Assembly: GCF_024498295.1 (NCBI RefSeq)
Contig: NZ_CP101827.1
Coordinates: 1,740,001 to 1,804,000, forward strand
DNA: 64,000 nucleotides
Origin: Thermocaproicibacter melissae
GTDB lineage: Bacteria; Bacillota; Clostridia; Oscillospirales; Acutalibacteraceae
Direction: 5' to 3'
Shown: positions 26,222 through 34,825 of the stretch, piece after piece
Layout of the letters: each line of letters opens with the position of its first letter
Numbering within the stretch: position 1 is the stretch's first letter
Notes under the pieces: model-generated
What the model was told of the DNA's origin: nothing
The model's database searches: none
The model's input: only the letters and a program-made list of their open reading frames with translations
Translations under genes and position numbers: made by a program

Positions 26222-27337
26222 TTAATGCTTTTTCTTCTTAGATTTTGACTTTTTCTTTTGGCCGCCGGTGGTTTTCGCCTTCGGAGCAGCCGATTTGGAA
26301 GAAGTGCTCGTCTGAGGCTTCTGTGCAGGAAGCTCCTCTGCCTTTCCAGCCGGTTTTTCAACTGCCTTTTCCCCGCCTTTGGAGGCATTTGCTGCCGCAA
26401 GCTTCTTCGCCTTGTGGTTCTCCCACATGACGTAAAGAGGTCCGGCTATGCAGATAGAAGAATAGCAGCCCGTAACAATACCGACCATCATCGGCAGGGC
26501 AAACGAAGTAACACTTGGGAGATTATACACCAAGCCAACAACATAAACCGTTGTAATTGACACAAACGTGCAGGCAGCCGTATAGATCGAACGGGTAAGG
26601 GTCTGGTTGATGCTGGTGTTGACTAACGCAGCATACCCGGCCTTGAGGCCCATCAGCCTGCGGTTCTCGCGGATACGGTCATAAATAACGATGGTGTCGT
26701 TCAGAGAATAACCCAGAATGGTAAGAACAACAGCAATGAAGTTGTCGTTCAGCGGGATGCCTGCAATGATAAACGTAAAGTAAACCATCACGACATCGTG
26801 CAGCAGCGCTACAATGCCGAAGAAACCAGCCGCACTGCCGCCGATCTTGCGGAAACGGAACGCAACGTAGATATCGAGCAGAAGGAATGTGATGATGACT
26901 GCAACAATGCACTTCTGGAAGAAGCTCGTACCCATAGTCGGGTCAACCGAGTTTGAAGAGTTAAGTTTGAAGTTTGCCTTCGGGTAAAGCGATTGCAGCG
27001 TTGAGAGCAAAGTTTTTTGGTCATCAACCGAAAGCGCCTCGTTGCCGGCAAAAGTGAGCGTTACATTGTTCTGCGTTTTGTCACTGTCCGCAGACTTCAC
27101 ATTCATGTTCGTCGCAACAGAGACATCACGTTTGATTGCACTTTCGACAGCCTGTTCGATTTTGTTAGGTTCGACATCGCCTGTGTAAGAATACTTAATC
27201 ATGGCACCGCCTTTGAACTGAACGTCAAGCTGTGTGCCAAAGATGATGTTAAAGATGAGGCCCACCAGCATGATGCCGATGGATATGCCAAAATAAATTT
27301 TTCTGTTTTCGTAGAAACGGATATGGAATGTTTTCAT
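26222..27337 (-). CDS. secF: Protein translocase subunit SecF
   Basis: Membrane partner of SecD that uses proton flow to help complete protein export; 371 residues. Family marks are GIMLVGLIFNIIFGTQLDVQFKGG near the N-terminus and the later helices with GYSLNDTIVIYDRIRENRR. About six membrane segments. After the last helix a ~70-residue cytoplasmic tail rich in Ala, Pro and Lys ends in KKKSKSKKKKH, longer than in E. coli. The ATG overlaps the secD stop by four bases. Confidence 0.96.
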   Translation of the reverse strand: MKTFHIRFYENRKIYFGISIGIMLVGLIFNIIFGTQLDVQFKGGAMIKYSYTGDVEPNKIEQAVESAIKRDVSVATNMNVKSADSDKTQNNVTLTFAGNEALSVDDQKTLLSTLQSLYPKANFKLNSSNSVDPTMGTSFFQKCIVAVIITFLLLDIYVAFRFRKIGGSAAGFFGIVALLHDVVMVYFTFIIAGIPLNDNFIAVVLTILGYSLNDTIVIYDRIRENRRLMGLKAGYAALVNTSINQTLTRSIYTAACTFVSITTVYVVGLVYNLPSVTSFALPMMVGIVTGCYSSICIAGPLYVMWENHKAKKLAAANASKGGEKAVEKPAGKAEELPAQKPQTSTSSKSAAPKAKTTGGQKKKSKSKKKKH

Positions 27338-28788
27338 GCTTCAGAACCTCCGTTCATTAAAGCTTCACGGGATTCTGAAGGCCCGCCGTACAGCCATTTC
27401 TTGCGTGCAAAGCTGAACGCTGAAAGAGATCTGGTCATCAAGCGGGTGGTAACAACGCCAAACACGAAGTTACCCACAATACCGATCAGCAGCGTGTAGC
27501 CGAACGAATAGATGGAACCGGTCGTAGAGGGACCGAACATGAACGAGAGAATGTTCTGCGGGCCAAAGACCAGCATCAAAATCACAGCCACGATGATGAC
27601 CGTGATGTTGCCGTCGAAAATTGCGGAAAAGCTGTTGTCGTCGCCTTTTGTAATAGCGCTATCAAGCGTTTTGCCCATCCACAGCTCTTCCTTGATGCGG
27701 GTTGCCGTAATGATGTTCGCGTCGACGCCCATGCCGATGGAAAGGATGATACCAGCAATACCGGGGAGCGTCAGCGTAAAGCTGTTTACAAACGGGAAGA
27801 AACCGGAAACTGCCGCAAAGGACAAAGCAATCTGCCCAAGCAGGGAAATGATTGCCACAAAACCCGGCAGGCGGAAAACAATTAGCATGAACAACGCAAC
27901 AAGCGAAAATGCAATAATGCCTGCAACGAGCATTGCCCTGAGCGAAGATTGGCCGAGCGTCGGGCTGATGGTATTGGAGTTGGTGACCGTCAGCTTAAAC
28001 GGAAGGGCACCTGCATTAATCTTATTGGCAAGCGAGGAAGCCTCAGCAGCCGTAAAGCCTTTGGAACCGCCCTCAATCTCACATTCGCCGTTGGTGATTA
28101 CCTGATTGACCTTCGGCCAAGAAATCATCGTGTCGTCCATCCAGATGGAGATGATCTGGTCTTTGAGCCTTTTGGTAGCTTCCGCGAATTTCTTCGCGCC
28201 ATCCGAGCTGAGTTTCAGGGTAACCACATAAGTCGAAGTTCCGGTTGTCGGGTTTGTCGTAATTTGCGGCTCAGCCTTTACAATATCACTTCCCTGAAGA
28301 ATAATCGTGGAAGCGGTCTTCCCCTTTGGAGTCTTGTATATCGGTTCACCGTCGGAACCGGTTGTTTCGGTTGTATATTCCATGCCTTCACGGAAAGTGA
28401 CCTGCGCCGTTGCGGCAAGTTCTTCAATCGATTTCTCAGGATCAAAGTCCTTTTCGTCCGTTTTCCATGGGAAACGGACAATAATCCGGCTGTGGTTGTA
28501 GTCTTTGTAGAGTTCGTAGTCGGTAATGTTTTCAAGAACCAAACGCTGTTCAATGATTGATTCTGCAGCATCCATCTGCGCATTTGTCGGCTTCGTAGAT
28601 GTTGCCGGTGCAAAGGTTGCTTCTACGCCGCCGTGAATGTCAATTCCCCATCTAATATCGTTGACACCTTTGATATAGGTGACCGTATTATCCCCATTTT
28701 TTCCTTTGATACCGAAAATAGAGGCGTAAGTAAAAAATAGGATGAGGAGGGCAACGATGAAGAACACAGGTTTTTTAGCTCGCTTCAT
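27334..28788 (-). CDS. secD: Protein translocase subunit SecD
   Basis: Export-assisting membrane protein of 484 residues, RND superfamily. The first helix is followed by KGVNDIRWGIDIHGGVEATF (the D-hyd-GG motif), a large external P1 region, and five more helices including GIAGIILSIGMGVDANIITATRIKEEL. Start ATG 28788 has GGGGGAT six bases upstream; an in-frame codon at 28803 lacks a site. Coupled to secF. Confidence 0.96.
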   Translation of the reverse strand: MKRAKKPVFFIVALLILFFTYASIFGIKGKNGDNTVTYIKGVNDIRWGIDIHGGVEATFAPATSTKPTNAQMDAAESIIEQRLVLENITDYELYKDYNHSRIIVRFPWKTDEKDFDPEKSIEELAATAQVTFREGMEYTTETTGSDGEPIYKTPKGKTASTIILQGSDIVKAEPQITTNPTTGTSTYVVTLKLSSDGAKKFAEATKRLKDQIISIWMDDTMISWPKVNQVITNGECEIEGGSKGFTAAEASSLANKINAGALPFKLTVTNSNTISPTLGQSSLRAMLVAGIIAFSLVALFMLIVFRLPGFVAIISLLGQIALSFAAVSGFFPFVNSFTLTLPGIAGIILSIGMGVDANIITATRIKEELWMGKTLDSAITKGDDNSFSAIFDGNITVIIVAVILMLVFGPQNILSFMFGPSTTGSIYSFGYTLLIGIVGNFVFGVVTTRLMTRSLSAFSFARKKWLYGGPSESREALMNGGSEA

Positions 28789-28931
28789 TCGGAAATCCCC
28801 CAATGTAGTGGTGTTCTGCGAAAAATGCAGACGTACAAGCCTAATTATATTGTGAATGGCCTAAAAAGTCAATCGTTTCGGGAATAACTTTGTCCATATT
28901 GCACGCAAGAATTGCAATCTGTGCTTTAGCA

Positions 28932-28978
28932 AACAAAATGGCTGTTTCGCAGTTCAGAAACTCTCTGCGGAACAGCCG
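28932..28978 (-). terminator. Terminator of the aminotransferase gene
   Basis: A 13-base stem (28941-28953 with 28966-28978, one mismatch) followed on the minus strand by ATTTTGTTTG. It lies just after the aminotransferase stop at 28997. Confidence 0.8.
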
Positions 28979-28996
28979 TATAGAAAGCAATTGTTT

Positions 28997-30268
28997 TTAG
29001 GCGAGCAGCTTTTCGACTGCTGCCAGCTGAACGGAAATGCAGAACAATTCCATGGCCTGCTCCAATTCCGAAATCGGAGGGAAGGTCGGTGCCACGCGGA
29101 TATTGGAATCCTGCGGATCCTTGCCATAGGGGAAAGTCGCTCCGGCATCCGTCAGCTTGACGCCTGCTTCGGCGCACAGCTGAACGACGCGCTTTGCACA
29201 GCCCGGCAGGACATCAACGCTGATGAAATAGCCGCCGTTCGGCTTCGACCATGTAGCCACGCCCTTGCCGGAAAGCTCCTTTTCGAGCTTAGACAGAACC
29301 GTATGGAACTTGGGTTCAAGCAAGGCACGGTGTTTCGCCATCTGCGCTTTGACCCCGTTGAAATCTTTCAGGAAGTAAAGATGACGCAGCTCATTCAGCT
29401 TGTCAGGGCCAATCGTCTGGAATGAGTTGCGGCGGCGCAGCTGCTTATAGTTCTCGTCCCCACAGGCCATTGCGGCAATGCCGGCACCCGGGAACGTGAT
29501 TTTGCTGGTCGAAGCAAAGAAGAATACATTTTCCAGCGTTCCAGCCTTCTTACATTCGTCCCAGAGGCTGAGCAGATGGTCCGGGGTATCCGTAAGGTCA
29601 TGGACACAGTAGGCGTTATCCCAGAAAATGCGGAAATCCTTTGCGGCCGGTTTCAAGTTTGCGATGCGGCGCACGGTTTCATCGGAATATGTAATTCCGG
29701 TGGGATTGGAATACTTCGGTACGCACCACATTCCTTTCACCGTGGGATCCTTGACGTACTCCTCGACTTCGTCCATGTCCGGGCCTTCCGGCGTCATCTT
29801 TACCGTGATGAGCTCAAAGCCAAAATACTCCGTCACAGCAAAATGACGGTCATATCCCGGCGACGGGCAAAGAAACTTCAGGTGGTCCTGTCGGCCCCAC
29901 GGTTCACATCCGCCGAAACCTTTCGTCATCCCGAGGGAAACGGTGTCGAACATCATATTCAGGCTGGAGTTGCCTCCGAGTATCACATGGTCCGCATCAA
30001 CGTCCATCATCTGTGCAAAAATGGTTCGGAGTTCCGGTAGGCCATTCGGCAAACCGTAATTTCGACAATCTTCACCCGTTGAGGCGTGCAAATTGGAATC
30101 CGAAGTGAGAATATTCAGCATCTCCTCGGAAAGACGAAGCTGGTCCGTTCCGGGTTTTCCGCGAGCCATATTGAGGTTCAGTTTTTTCGCCTGAAAGTCG
30201 CGATAACGTTCTTGCAGAGATTGTTTCTTTTTCTCAAGCTCCGTTTTGGGCAATGATGTGAAATCCAC
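28997..30268 (-). CDS. PLP aminotransferase, MocR-like aspartate aminotransferase type
   Basis: Fold-type I pyridoxal-phosphate enzyme of 423 residues, resembling the clostridial/corynebacterial aspartate aminotransferase family (Aminotran_MocR). Visible parts are NMARGKPGTDQLRLS, the cofactor region LGGNSSLNMMFD, CVPKYSNPTGITYSDE, WDNAYCVHDL, and the Schiff-base lysine in FASTSKITFPGAGIAA. No DNA-binding domain. I favour GTG 30268 because AAAGGAGA lies about ten bases upstream; TTG 30295 is the longer alternative. Probably makes aspartate/glutamate by transamination; substrate inferred from family. Confidence 0.88.
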   Translation of the reverse strand: MDFTSLPKTELEKKKQSLQERYRDFQAKKLNLNMARGKPGTDQLRLSEEMLNILTSDSNLHASTGEDCRNYGLPNGLPELRTIFAQMMDVDADHVILGGNSSLNMMFDTVSLGMTKGFGGCEPWGRQDHLKFLCPSPGYDRHFAVTEYFGFELITVKMTPEGPDMDEVEEYVKDPTVKGMWCVPKYSNPTGITYSDETVRRIANLKPAAKDFRIFWDNAYCVHDLTDTPDHLLSLWDECKKAGTLENVFFFASTSKITFPGAGIAAMACGDENYKQLRRRNSFQTIGPDKLNELRHLYFLKDFNGVKAQMAKHRALLEPKFHTVLSKLEKELSGKGVATWSKPNGGYFISVDVLPGCAKRVVQLCAEAGVKLTDAGATFPYGKDPQDSNIRVAPTFPPISELEQAMELFCISVQLAAVEKLLA

Positions 30269-30424
30269 CGAAAGAGCATCTCCTTTGAGTTGCAAAATAA
30301 ATTAACACGTAATTCATATTTTACTCGCAGAAGTGCAGTTTTGCAAGCGGATTTTCAAATTTATGCATTTGTTCAAAAATTTCTTTCAGTTTTGCCCCTC
30401 TTTGAACGTTTGGAATATCTTATT

Positions 30425-30811
30425 TTATTTTATATATGTAGCAAGTTCCTTGTCGACTTTCTGGATATGATTGATGAGCCAATTCATCAGGAAGAAGTTG
30501 GTATCCGAGATATTCGCGATATTTGCGCCGTTTTCGTCGAGGCTCTTTTTCAGGTCAGCAACCTTCGCCTTGAAATATTCATGCATTTCCTTGTGCTCCG
30601 CGCATTTCGGGTATCCCGAGCTGCGCTGGAGACGTTCTTCGTCGGAAAAATGCTTGATGGTATACTCCTCGAGGAATGCAACCGTCTTTACAATTTCAGC
30701 ACGGCCCTGCCCCTTGTTGCAGGCATCGAGGAGCTGGTCAATCCTCGAGCAGAGCTCCTTGTGCTCGCTGTCAATCAGCGGTACTCCTATTTTCAGCCCA
30801 TCATTCCACAT
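30425..30811 (-). CDS. Bacteriohemerythrin
   Basis: Di-iron oxygen-binding four-helix protein of 128 residues. All seven iron ligands of the family can be placed: H17 (IDSEHKEL), H54 and E58 (HFSDEE), H73 and H77 (EHKEMH), H115 and D120 (NHIQKVD). Single domain, cytoplasmic. In anaerobes such proteins store, move or sense O2 or iron. Start ATG 30811 follows AAAGGGAG; a TTG one codon earlier is possible. Same strand and 33 bases downstream of asnS, so possibly co-transcribed. Confidence 0.95.
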   Translation of the reverse strand: MWNDGLKIGVPLIDSEHKELCSRIDQLLDACNKGQGRAEIVKTVAFLEEYTIKHFSDEERLQRSSGYPKCAEHKEMHEYFKAKVADLKKSLDENGANIANISDTNFFLMNWLINHIQKVDKELATYIK

Positions 30812-30847
30812 CAATGTTAAGACTCCCTTTCTTTTTTATGATGTGTA

Positions 30848-32242
30848 TTAGAATTCCGCAGAACCTGTCGTTCTCGGGAACGGCAGGACATCGCGGATAT
30901 TTGAGATGCCGGTTAGATACATGACAAGGCGTTCAAATCCAAGGCCGAAGCCGGCATGTTTCGGGCCGCCGTAACGACGCAGGTCGAGGTACCAGCGGTA
31001 ATTTTCTTCATTCATTCCAAGCTCGGCCATGCGCTTTTGCAGCAGTTCCAGACGTTCTTCGCGCTGGCTACCGCCGATGATTTCGCCGATTCCCGGCACA
31101 AGGCAGTCCACAGCGGCGACCGTCTTGCCGTCGTCGTTCTGGCGCATATAGAACGCCTTAATTTCCTTCGGATAGTCGGTGACAAACACCGGCCCGCCGA
31201 AAATCTGCTCGGTGAGGTATTTTTCGTGCTCGGTCTGGAGATCGGAGCCCCAAGAAACGGGGTACTCAAACTTGGCGTTGTTCTTCTCCAACAGCTTAAC
31301 TGCTTCGGTGTACGGAACACGAACAAATTCGGAGGAGACAAGATGGTTCAGGCGCTCCAAAAGACCGTTGTCCACAAATTTGTTGAAGAATTCAAGGTCA
31401 TCAGGGCAGCGCTCCATCACAGCACGGATGACATACTTCATCATATCCTCGGCAAGCGCCATGTCATCGTTCAGGTCGGCAAACGCCATCTCCGGCTCAA
31501 TCATCCAAAACTCCGCCGCGTGGCGCTGCGTGTAGGATTTCTCGGCGCGGAAAGTCGGGCCGAACGTGTAAACATTGCCGTAAGCCATCGCCATGCACTC
31601 AGCTTCCAACTGCCCGGAAACCGTCAGCGAGGTATGCTTGCCGAAGAAGTCCTGCGTGAAATCGGTCTTGCCGTCTTCCGTTTTGGGAAGATTGTCAAGG
31701 TCGAACGAGGTGACGGTGAACATCTCGCCCGCGCCCTCGCAGTCGCTTCCGGTGATGAGCGGCGTATGCACATAGACAAAGCCGCGCTCCTGGAAAAAGC
31801 GGTGAATTTCATAAGCGGCTGCCGAACGCACGCGGAAAGCGGCTCCGCAGAGGTTCGTGCGCGCGCGCAAATGAGCGACCGAGCGAAGGTATTCGACTGT
31901 ATGGCGCTTTTTCTGCAGCGGGTAATCCGGCGTGGATGCGCCTTCTACGTTGATCGAATCGGCATGGATTTCAAAAGGCTGTTTTGCCTGCGGCGTTAAC
32001 AGCACGCTTCCGGTAACGGAAATAGCCGTGCCGACGTTCATCTTGGCAACTTCCTTAAAATTCGGCAGTTTGCCGTCTTCAAAAACAATCTGTATCCCCT
32101 TGAAGCAGCTTCCATCGTTCAGGTCAATAAATCCGAATGTTTTAGAAGAACGCACGGAGCGAATCCACCCACAGACGGTAACGGTTTTGCCACCGAATTG
32201 CTCCGGCGCCGCGTGGATGGCAGAAATCTGAGTTCTTGTCAA
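30848..32242 (-). CDS. asnS: Asparaginyl-tRNA synthetase
   Basis: Class IIb synthetase charging tRNA-Asn, 464 residues. N-terminal OB-fold anticodon-binding domain ([25 protein letters not shown]). Catalytic domain with motif 2 ([25 protein letters not shown]) and motif 3 ([22 protein letters not shown]). Length and absence of the AspRS insertion favour Asn. The start is TTG 32242 with GGGGATG upstream. No T-box is evident in the upstream 180 bases. Confidence 0.96.
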   Translation of the reverse strand: MTRTQISAIHAAPEQFGGKTVTVCGWIRSVRSSKTFGFIDLNDGSCFKGIQIVFEDGKLPNFKEVAKMNVGTAISVTGSVLLTPQAKQPFEIHADSINVEGASTPDYPLQKKRHTVEYLRSVAHLRARTNLCGAAFRVRSAAAYEIHRFFQERGFVYVHTPLITGSDCEGAGEMFTVTSFDLDNLPKTEDGKTDFTQDFFGKHTSLTVSGQLEAECMAMAYGNVYTFGPTFRAEKSYTQRHAAEFWMIEPEMAFADLNDDMALAEDMMKYVIRAVMERCPDDLEFFNKFVDNGLLERLNHLVSSEFVRVPYTEAVKLLEKNNAKFEYPVSWGSDLQTEHEKYLTEQIFGGPVFVTDYPKEIKAFYMRQNDDGKTVAAVDCLVPGIGEIIGGSQREERLELLQKRMAELGMNEENYRWYLDLRRYGGPKHAGFGLGFERLVMYLTGISNIRDVLPFPRTTGSAEF

Positions 32243-32359
32243 TTATTTCATCCCCAAAACAATAATTATTTCTAATTTCGTTTATTTTACCTCATTTATG
32301 ACCGTTTTACAACCATTCAAAAGATTTTTAGGAAATTCTGATTTTCTGAAATCTAGGGC

Positions 32360-32388
32360 TTGATTTTTTCGCTCACCTTGGTTATAAT
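32360..32388 (+). promoter_or_regulatory. tRNA-Ser promoter
   Basis: TTGATT (32360-32365), 17 bases, TATAAT (32383-32388), about 40 bases before the tRNA. Confidence 0.85.
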
Positions 32389-32428
32389 TATAGAGCTCCT
32401 CGATAGAGGAACAATAATATTGCCAGTT

Positions 32429-32515
32429 GGAGAGGTATTCTAATTGGTAAGGAGCTACATTGGAAATGTAGTGCACCGAAAGGTGTTGCGTGTTCGAGTC
32501 ACGTCCTCTCCGCCA
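32429..32515 (+). tRNA. tRNA-Ser (anticodon GGA)
   Basis: Seven-base acceptor stem GGAGAGG/CCTCTCC, anticodon stem CTACA/TGTAG around loop TTGGAAA giving GGA (reads UCC/UCU), a long variable arm (CACC-GAAA-GGTG type) as in serine tRNAs, T-loop TTCGAGT, and encoded CCA at 32513-32515. Confidence 0.96.
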
Positions 32516-32518
32516 AAG

Positions 32519-32549
32519 AAAAAGGCACCCGTTTTCGGGTGCCTTTTTC
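32519..32549 (+). terminator. tRNA-Ser terminator
   Basis: Strong hairpin with arms AAAGGCACCCG and CGGGTGCCTTT, loop TTTT and a T-run, directly after the CCA end. Confidence 0.95.
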
Positions 32550-32595
32550 ATTTTCGCAGCGCATGAAACAAATTTTAAGCCTCATACGCAATTCA

Positions 32596-32622
32596 GCTTC
32601 TCACATTGTGAGGAGCCTTTTT
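32596..32622 (+). terminator. Second terminator-like hairpin before tspO
   Basis: Nine-base stem GCTTCTCAC/GTGAGGAGC with one G-U pair, 3-base loop, then CTTTTT. It lies 75 bases past the tRNA and could isolate tspO from upstream transcription. Confidence 0.6.
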
Positions 32623-32736
32623 ATGCCTTTCCGCATATCTGCCTCAGCCGATGAATAGGATTAATTGCGGCTGTGCCGTTTCATAGCCTGCCTGCAAGAA
32701 GCAGAACCCAAATTTTTAAGAAAGCTGGCTGAGGTT

Positions 32737-33216
32737 ATGTACTCCGTATAACACATCAGGTGGAAACCGCTGATCATCTTCCTCGCCGTCACGCTGGGCA
32801 CCGGCACACTTGCCAATTTGCTGACGCAGGGGAGCATGGAAACCTACCAGCAGTTTCAAAAACCGCCGCTGTCTCCGCCTGCAATCGTATTCCCTATTGT
32901 GTGGACAATTCTGTTCATCCTGATGGGCATTTCCGCCTATCAGATTTATGTATCGGACTTGGACTGCCGCCGACCCGCCCTGATTGTTTTCGGCGTACAG
33001 CTTGCATTCAATTTCCTGTGGTCGATTTTCTTCTTCAATCTGCGCGCATACCTGTTCGCTTTTCTCTGGCTGATTCTTCTCTGGGCACTCGTGCTTGCGA
33101 TGATTCTTCTGTTTTACCGCTGCCGTCGAAGTGCGGCGCTACTGCAAATTCCCTATCTGCTGTGGGTAACCTTTGCGGTTTACCTGAGCTATTCCGTGTG
33201 GATGCTGAACCGCTGA
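32737..33216 (+). CDS. TspO/MBR family membrane protein, with an in-frame stop at codon 5
   Basis: Five-helix membrane protein related to TspO (tryptophan-rich sensory protein, porphyrin binding). The frame from 32752 reads on without a break to TGA at 33214-33216. It begins HIRWKPLIIFLAVTLGTGTL, then LLTQGSMETYQQFQKPPLSPPAIVFPIVWTILF, FNFLWSIFFF and VYLSYSVWMLNR, all typical. The only ATG in frame before helix 1 is at 32737, but codon 5 is TAA (32749-32751). The next usual start, TTG 32818, would delete most of helix 1. Either translation starts at a rare codon near 32755-32770 (AGGTGG at 32758), or a single base change has recently damaged the gene. Confidence 0.75.
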
Positions 33217-33220
33217 ACAA

Positions 33221-33266
33221 CGGCCCTCTCACATGCCGCAAGGCATCTGGGAGGGCCGACTCTTTA
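33221..33266 (+). terminator. tspO terminator
   Basis: Arms GGCCCTC (33222-33228) and GAGGGCC (33251-33257) enclose an inner TGCC-GCAA-GGCA hairpin; ACTCTTT follows. Confidence 0.7.
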
Positions 33267-33326
33267 TTGTGCATATTTCAGGGAGTACCGCACATAATAG
33301 CAAAAAACGGAAAAGGAGATTGCTAA

Positions 33327-33665
33327 ATGGGAGTTGTTTCCACCTGCACAGATCAATATCAAACCTGCATTGACCAGTGCAACCGGTGTGCTCAAGCGTG
33401 CCATGAGTGCATCATGCTCTGCCTGAAAGAACCGGATGTGGCTGCCAGAAAAGACCACATTGCGATGATGATGGACTGCACCAGCCTCTGCAAAGAAGCC
33501 GCCTGCCTGATGTCATCGAATTCCAAACATGTAAAGGAAATCTGCCAGTTGTGCGCAACAGTCTGCGATGAATGTTCAACCGGCTGCGCACAGTTCAAAG
33601 ACGACCACTGCCAGAAATGCGCGGCCGAATGTAAAAAATGCGCTGATCTCTGCCGTTCCATGTAA
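33327..33665 (+). CDS. Cys-rich four-helix copper-binding-type protein (DUF326/Csp-like)
   Basis: Small protein of 112 residues with 20 cysteines spaced CxxC or CxxxC through its length (CIDQCNRCAQACHECIMLC; CQLCATVCDECSTGC; CQKCAAECKKCADLC). The first His-Cys motifs and Cys-lined helices are as in Csp-type copper storage proteins, whose helix bundle holds many Cu(I) ions in its core. No signal peptide, so cytosolic (Csp3-like). ATG 33327 has AAAAGGAG upstream. Stand-alone gene between terminators. The metal is inferred from family. Confidence 0.9.
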   Translation: MGVVSTCTDQYQTCIDQCNRCAQACHECIMLCLKEPDVAARKDHIAMMMDCTSLCKEAACLMSSNSKHVKEICQLCATVCDECSTGCAQFKDDHCQKCAAECKKCADLCRSM

Positions 33666-33687
33666 CGCTTGTTGCCTTTCGGGGAAT

Positions 33688-33735
33688 TGAAAAAGCCGCT
33701 GCAGCCTTTTGTAGACTGCAGCGGCCTATTGTTTT
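33688..33735. terminator. Bidirectional terminator between Cys-rich protein and pepP-like gene
   Basis: Ten-base arms GCCGCTGCAG (33695-33704) and CTGCAGCGGC (33716-33725). A-run on the left makes it strongest for the minus-strand opp-peptidase operon. Confidence 0.85.
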
Positions 33736-33740
33736 ATTAA

Positions 33741-34817
33741 TTAAGGAACGATGGTAAGCTCTTTTGAGTAGCTGTTGAGAACTTCGCAGCCCGTCTCGGT
33801 AACAAGGACAAGGTCCTCAATGCGGACGCCGAGTTCTCCCTCGAGGTAAATGCCGGGCTCAATGGAAAAAATCATACCCGGGCGAACCTCGTTTCGGTTG
33901 GAAGCGGAAACGTCCTCCCCTTCATGAACCTCAAGCCCGATGGAATGGCCAAGACGGTGCGTAAAGGCTTCGCCGTAGCCCTCTTTGGTGATGAGGTCTC
34001 TCGCGGCCGCATCAATGTCGCAGAACCGCACGCCCGGCTTAATCATCGCTTCGGCGGCCTCATTGGCGCGCTTCACAATGTCATACACCTGTTTGGCGTG
34101 GTCAGAGGCACTGCGGTAAAAGAAGGTGCGCGTCATATCGGAGCAATAGCCGTCTTTGCGGCAACCCACGTCAATCAGCACGCAGTCGCCTTCGTGCAGA
34201 GGCGTATTATCCGGCGCATGGTGTCCCAAAGCGGCGTTTTTGCCGAATGCGACAAGCGGCTCGAACGAATAACCCTGCGCGCCGTTTTTCCGGTAGATTT
34301 TCAGCATGGATTCCGCGAGGGACAATTCCGTAATGCCCGGGCGGATACCTGCGAAAAATTCCGCCATGGAAGCGTCGTTGATGCGAGTTGCTTCCTTCAT
34401 CAGCGCTATCTCTGTCTCGTCCTTGCAGGAACGCACTGCGCCTACGCAGTCGGAGGCGAGCACATAACCCGTTGCGGCTTTGCGGTCAATGAGCGGCAGC
34501 AAAAAGCGCGCCGCAAAGTTGCGGTCGATACCGAGCGGCTGGGTATGGTCGATGCCGTCAAATAGAAGGCCAATGGAATCATCGGAATCCGAAAAACGGA
34601 TTTTCTCTGCTCCGAGGTCTTCCGGGACGGTGAAAAGGTTATTGATATAGATTTTGCGCACACCGCTGCGGTTGAGGTAAAGGGCAAGCAGCCTCTCACC
34701 GGGGTCAATCAGGCGCCCGGTAAGGAAGAAAATATCCGACGGGCTGCTAATAAGAATCTGGGAAAGGCCCTTCGCCTCCATATTTTGCAAAACGCGGCTG
34801 ACACGTCTTTCATTCAT
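33741..34817 (-). CDS. M24 aminopeptidase, Xaa-Pro type
   Basis: Metallopeptidase of 358 residues removing N-terminal residues before proline. An N-terminal creatinase-like domain (about 1-125) precedes the pita-bread domain. All five metal-ligand sites are seen: LIDVGCRKDGYCSDMTRTF (two Asp), HRLGHSIGLEVHE (His), FSIEPGIYLEGE (Glu) and GVRIEDLVLVTE (Glu). It follows oppF by eight bases, so imported peptides are likely its substrates. Proline specificity is from family resemblance. Confidence 0.93.
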   Translation of the reverse strand: MNERRVSRVLQNMEAKGLSQILISSPSDIFFLTGRLIDPGERLLALYLNRSGVRKIYINNLFTVPEDLGAEKIRFSDSDDSIGLLFDGIDHTQPLGIDRNFAARFLLPLIDRKAATGYVLASDCVGAVRSCKDETEIALMKEATRINDASMAEFFAGIRPGITELSLAESMLKIYRKNGAQGYSFEPLVAFGKNAALGHHAPDNTPLHEGDCVLIDVGCRKDGYCSDMTRTFFYRSASDHAKQVYDIVKRANEAAEAMIKPGVRFCDIDAAARDLITKEGYGEAFTHRLGHSIGLEVHEGEDVSASNRNEVRPGMIFSIEPGIYLEGELGVRIEDLVLVTETGCEVLNSYSKELTIVP

Positions 34818-34825
34818 CGTACCGA

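Noticed and set aside
30956-31999. 347-codon plus-strand frame
   Set aside because: Antisense shadow of asnS, no ribosome site.
32243-32428. T-box leader for asnS
   Set aside because: No AGGGTGG-type T-box sequence and no specifier stem is seen on the minus strand; the region is mainly the tRNA-Ser promoter and A/T-rich DNA.
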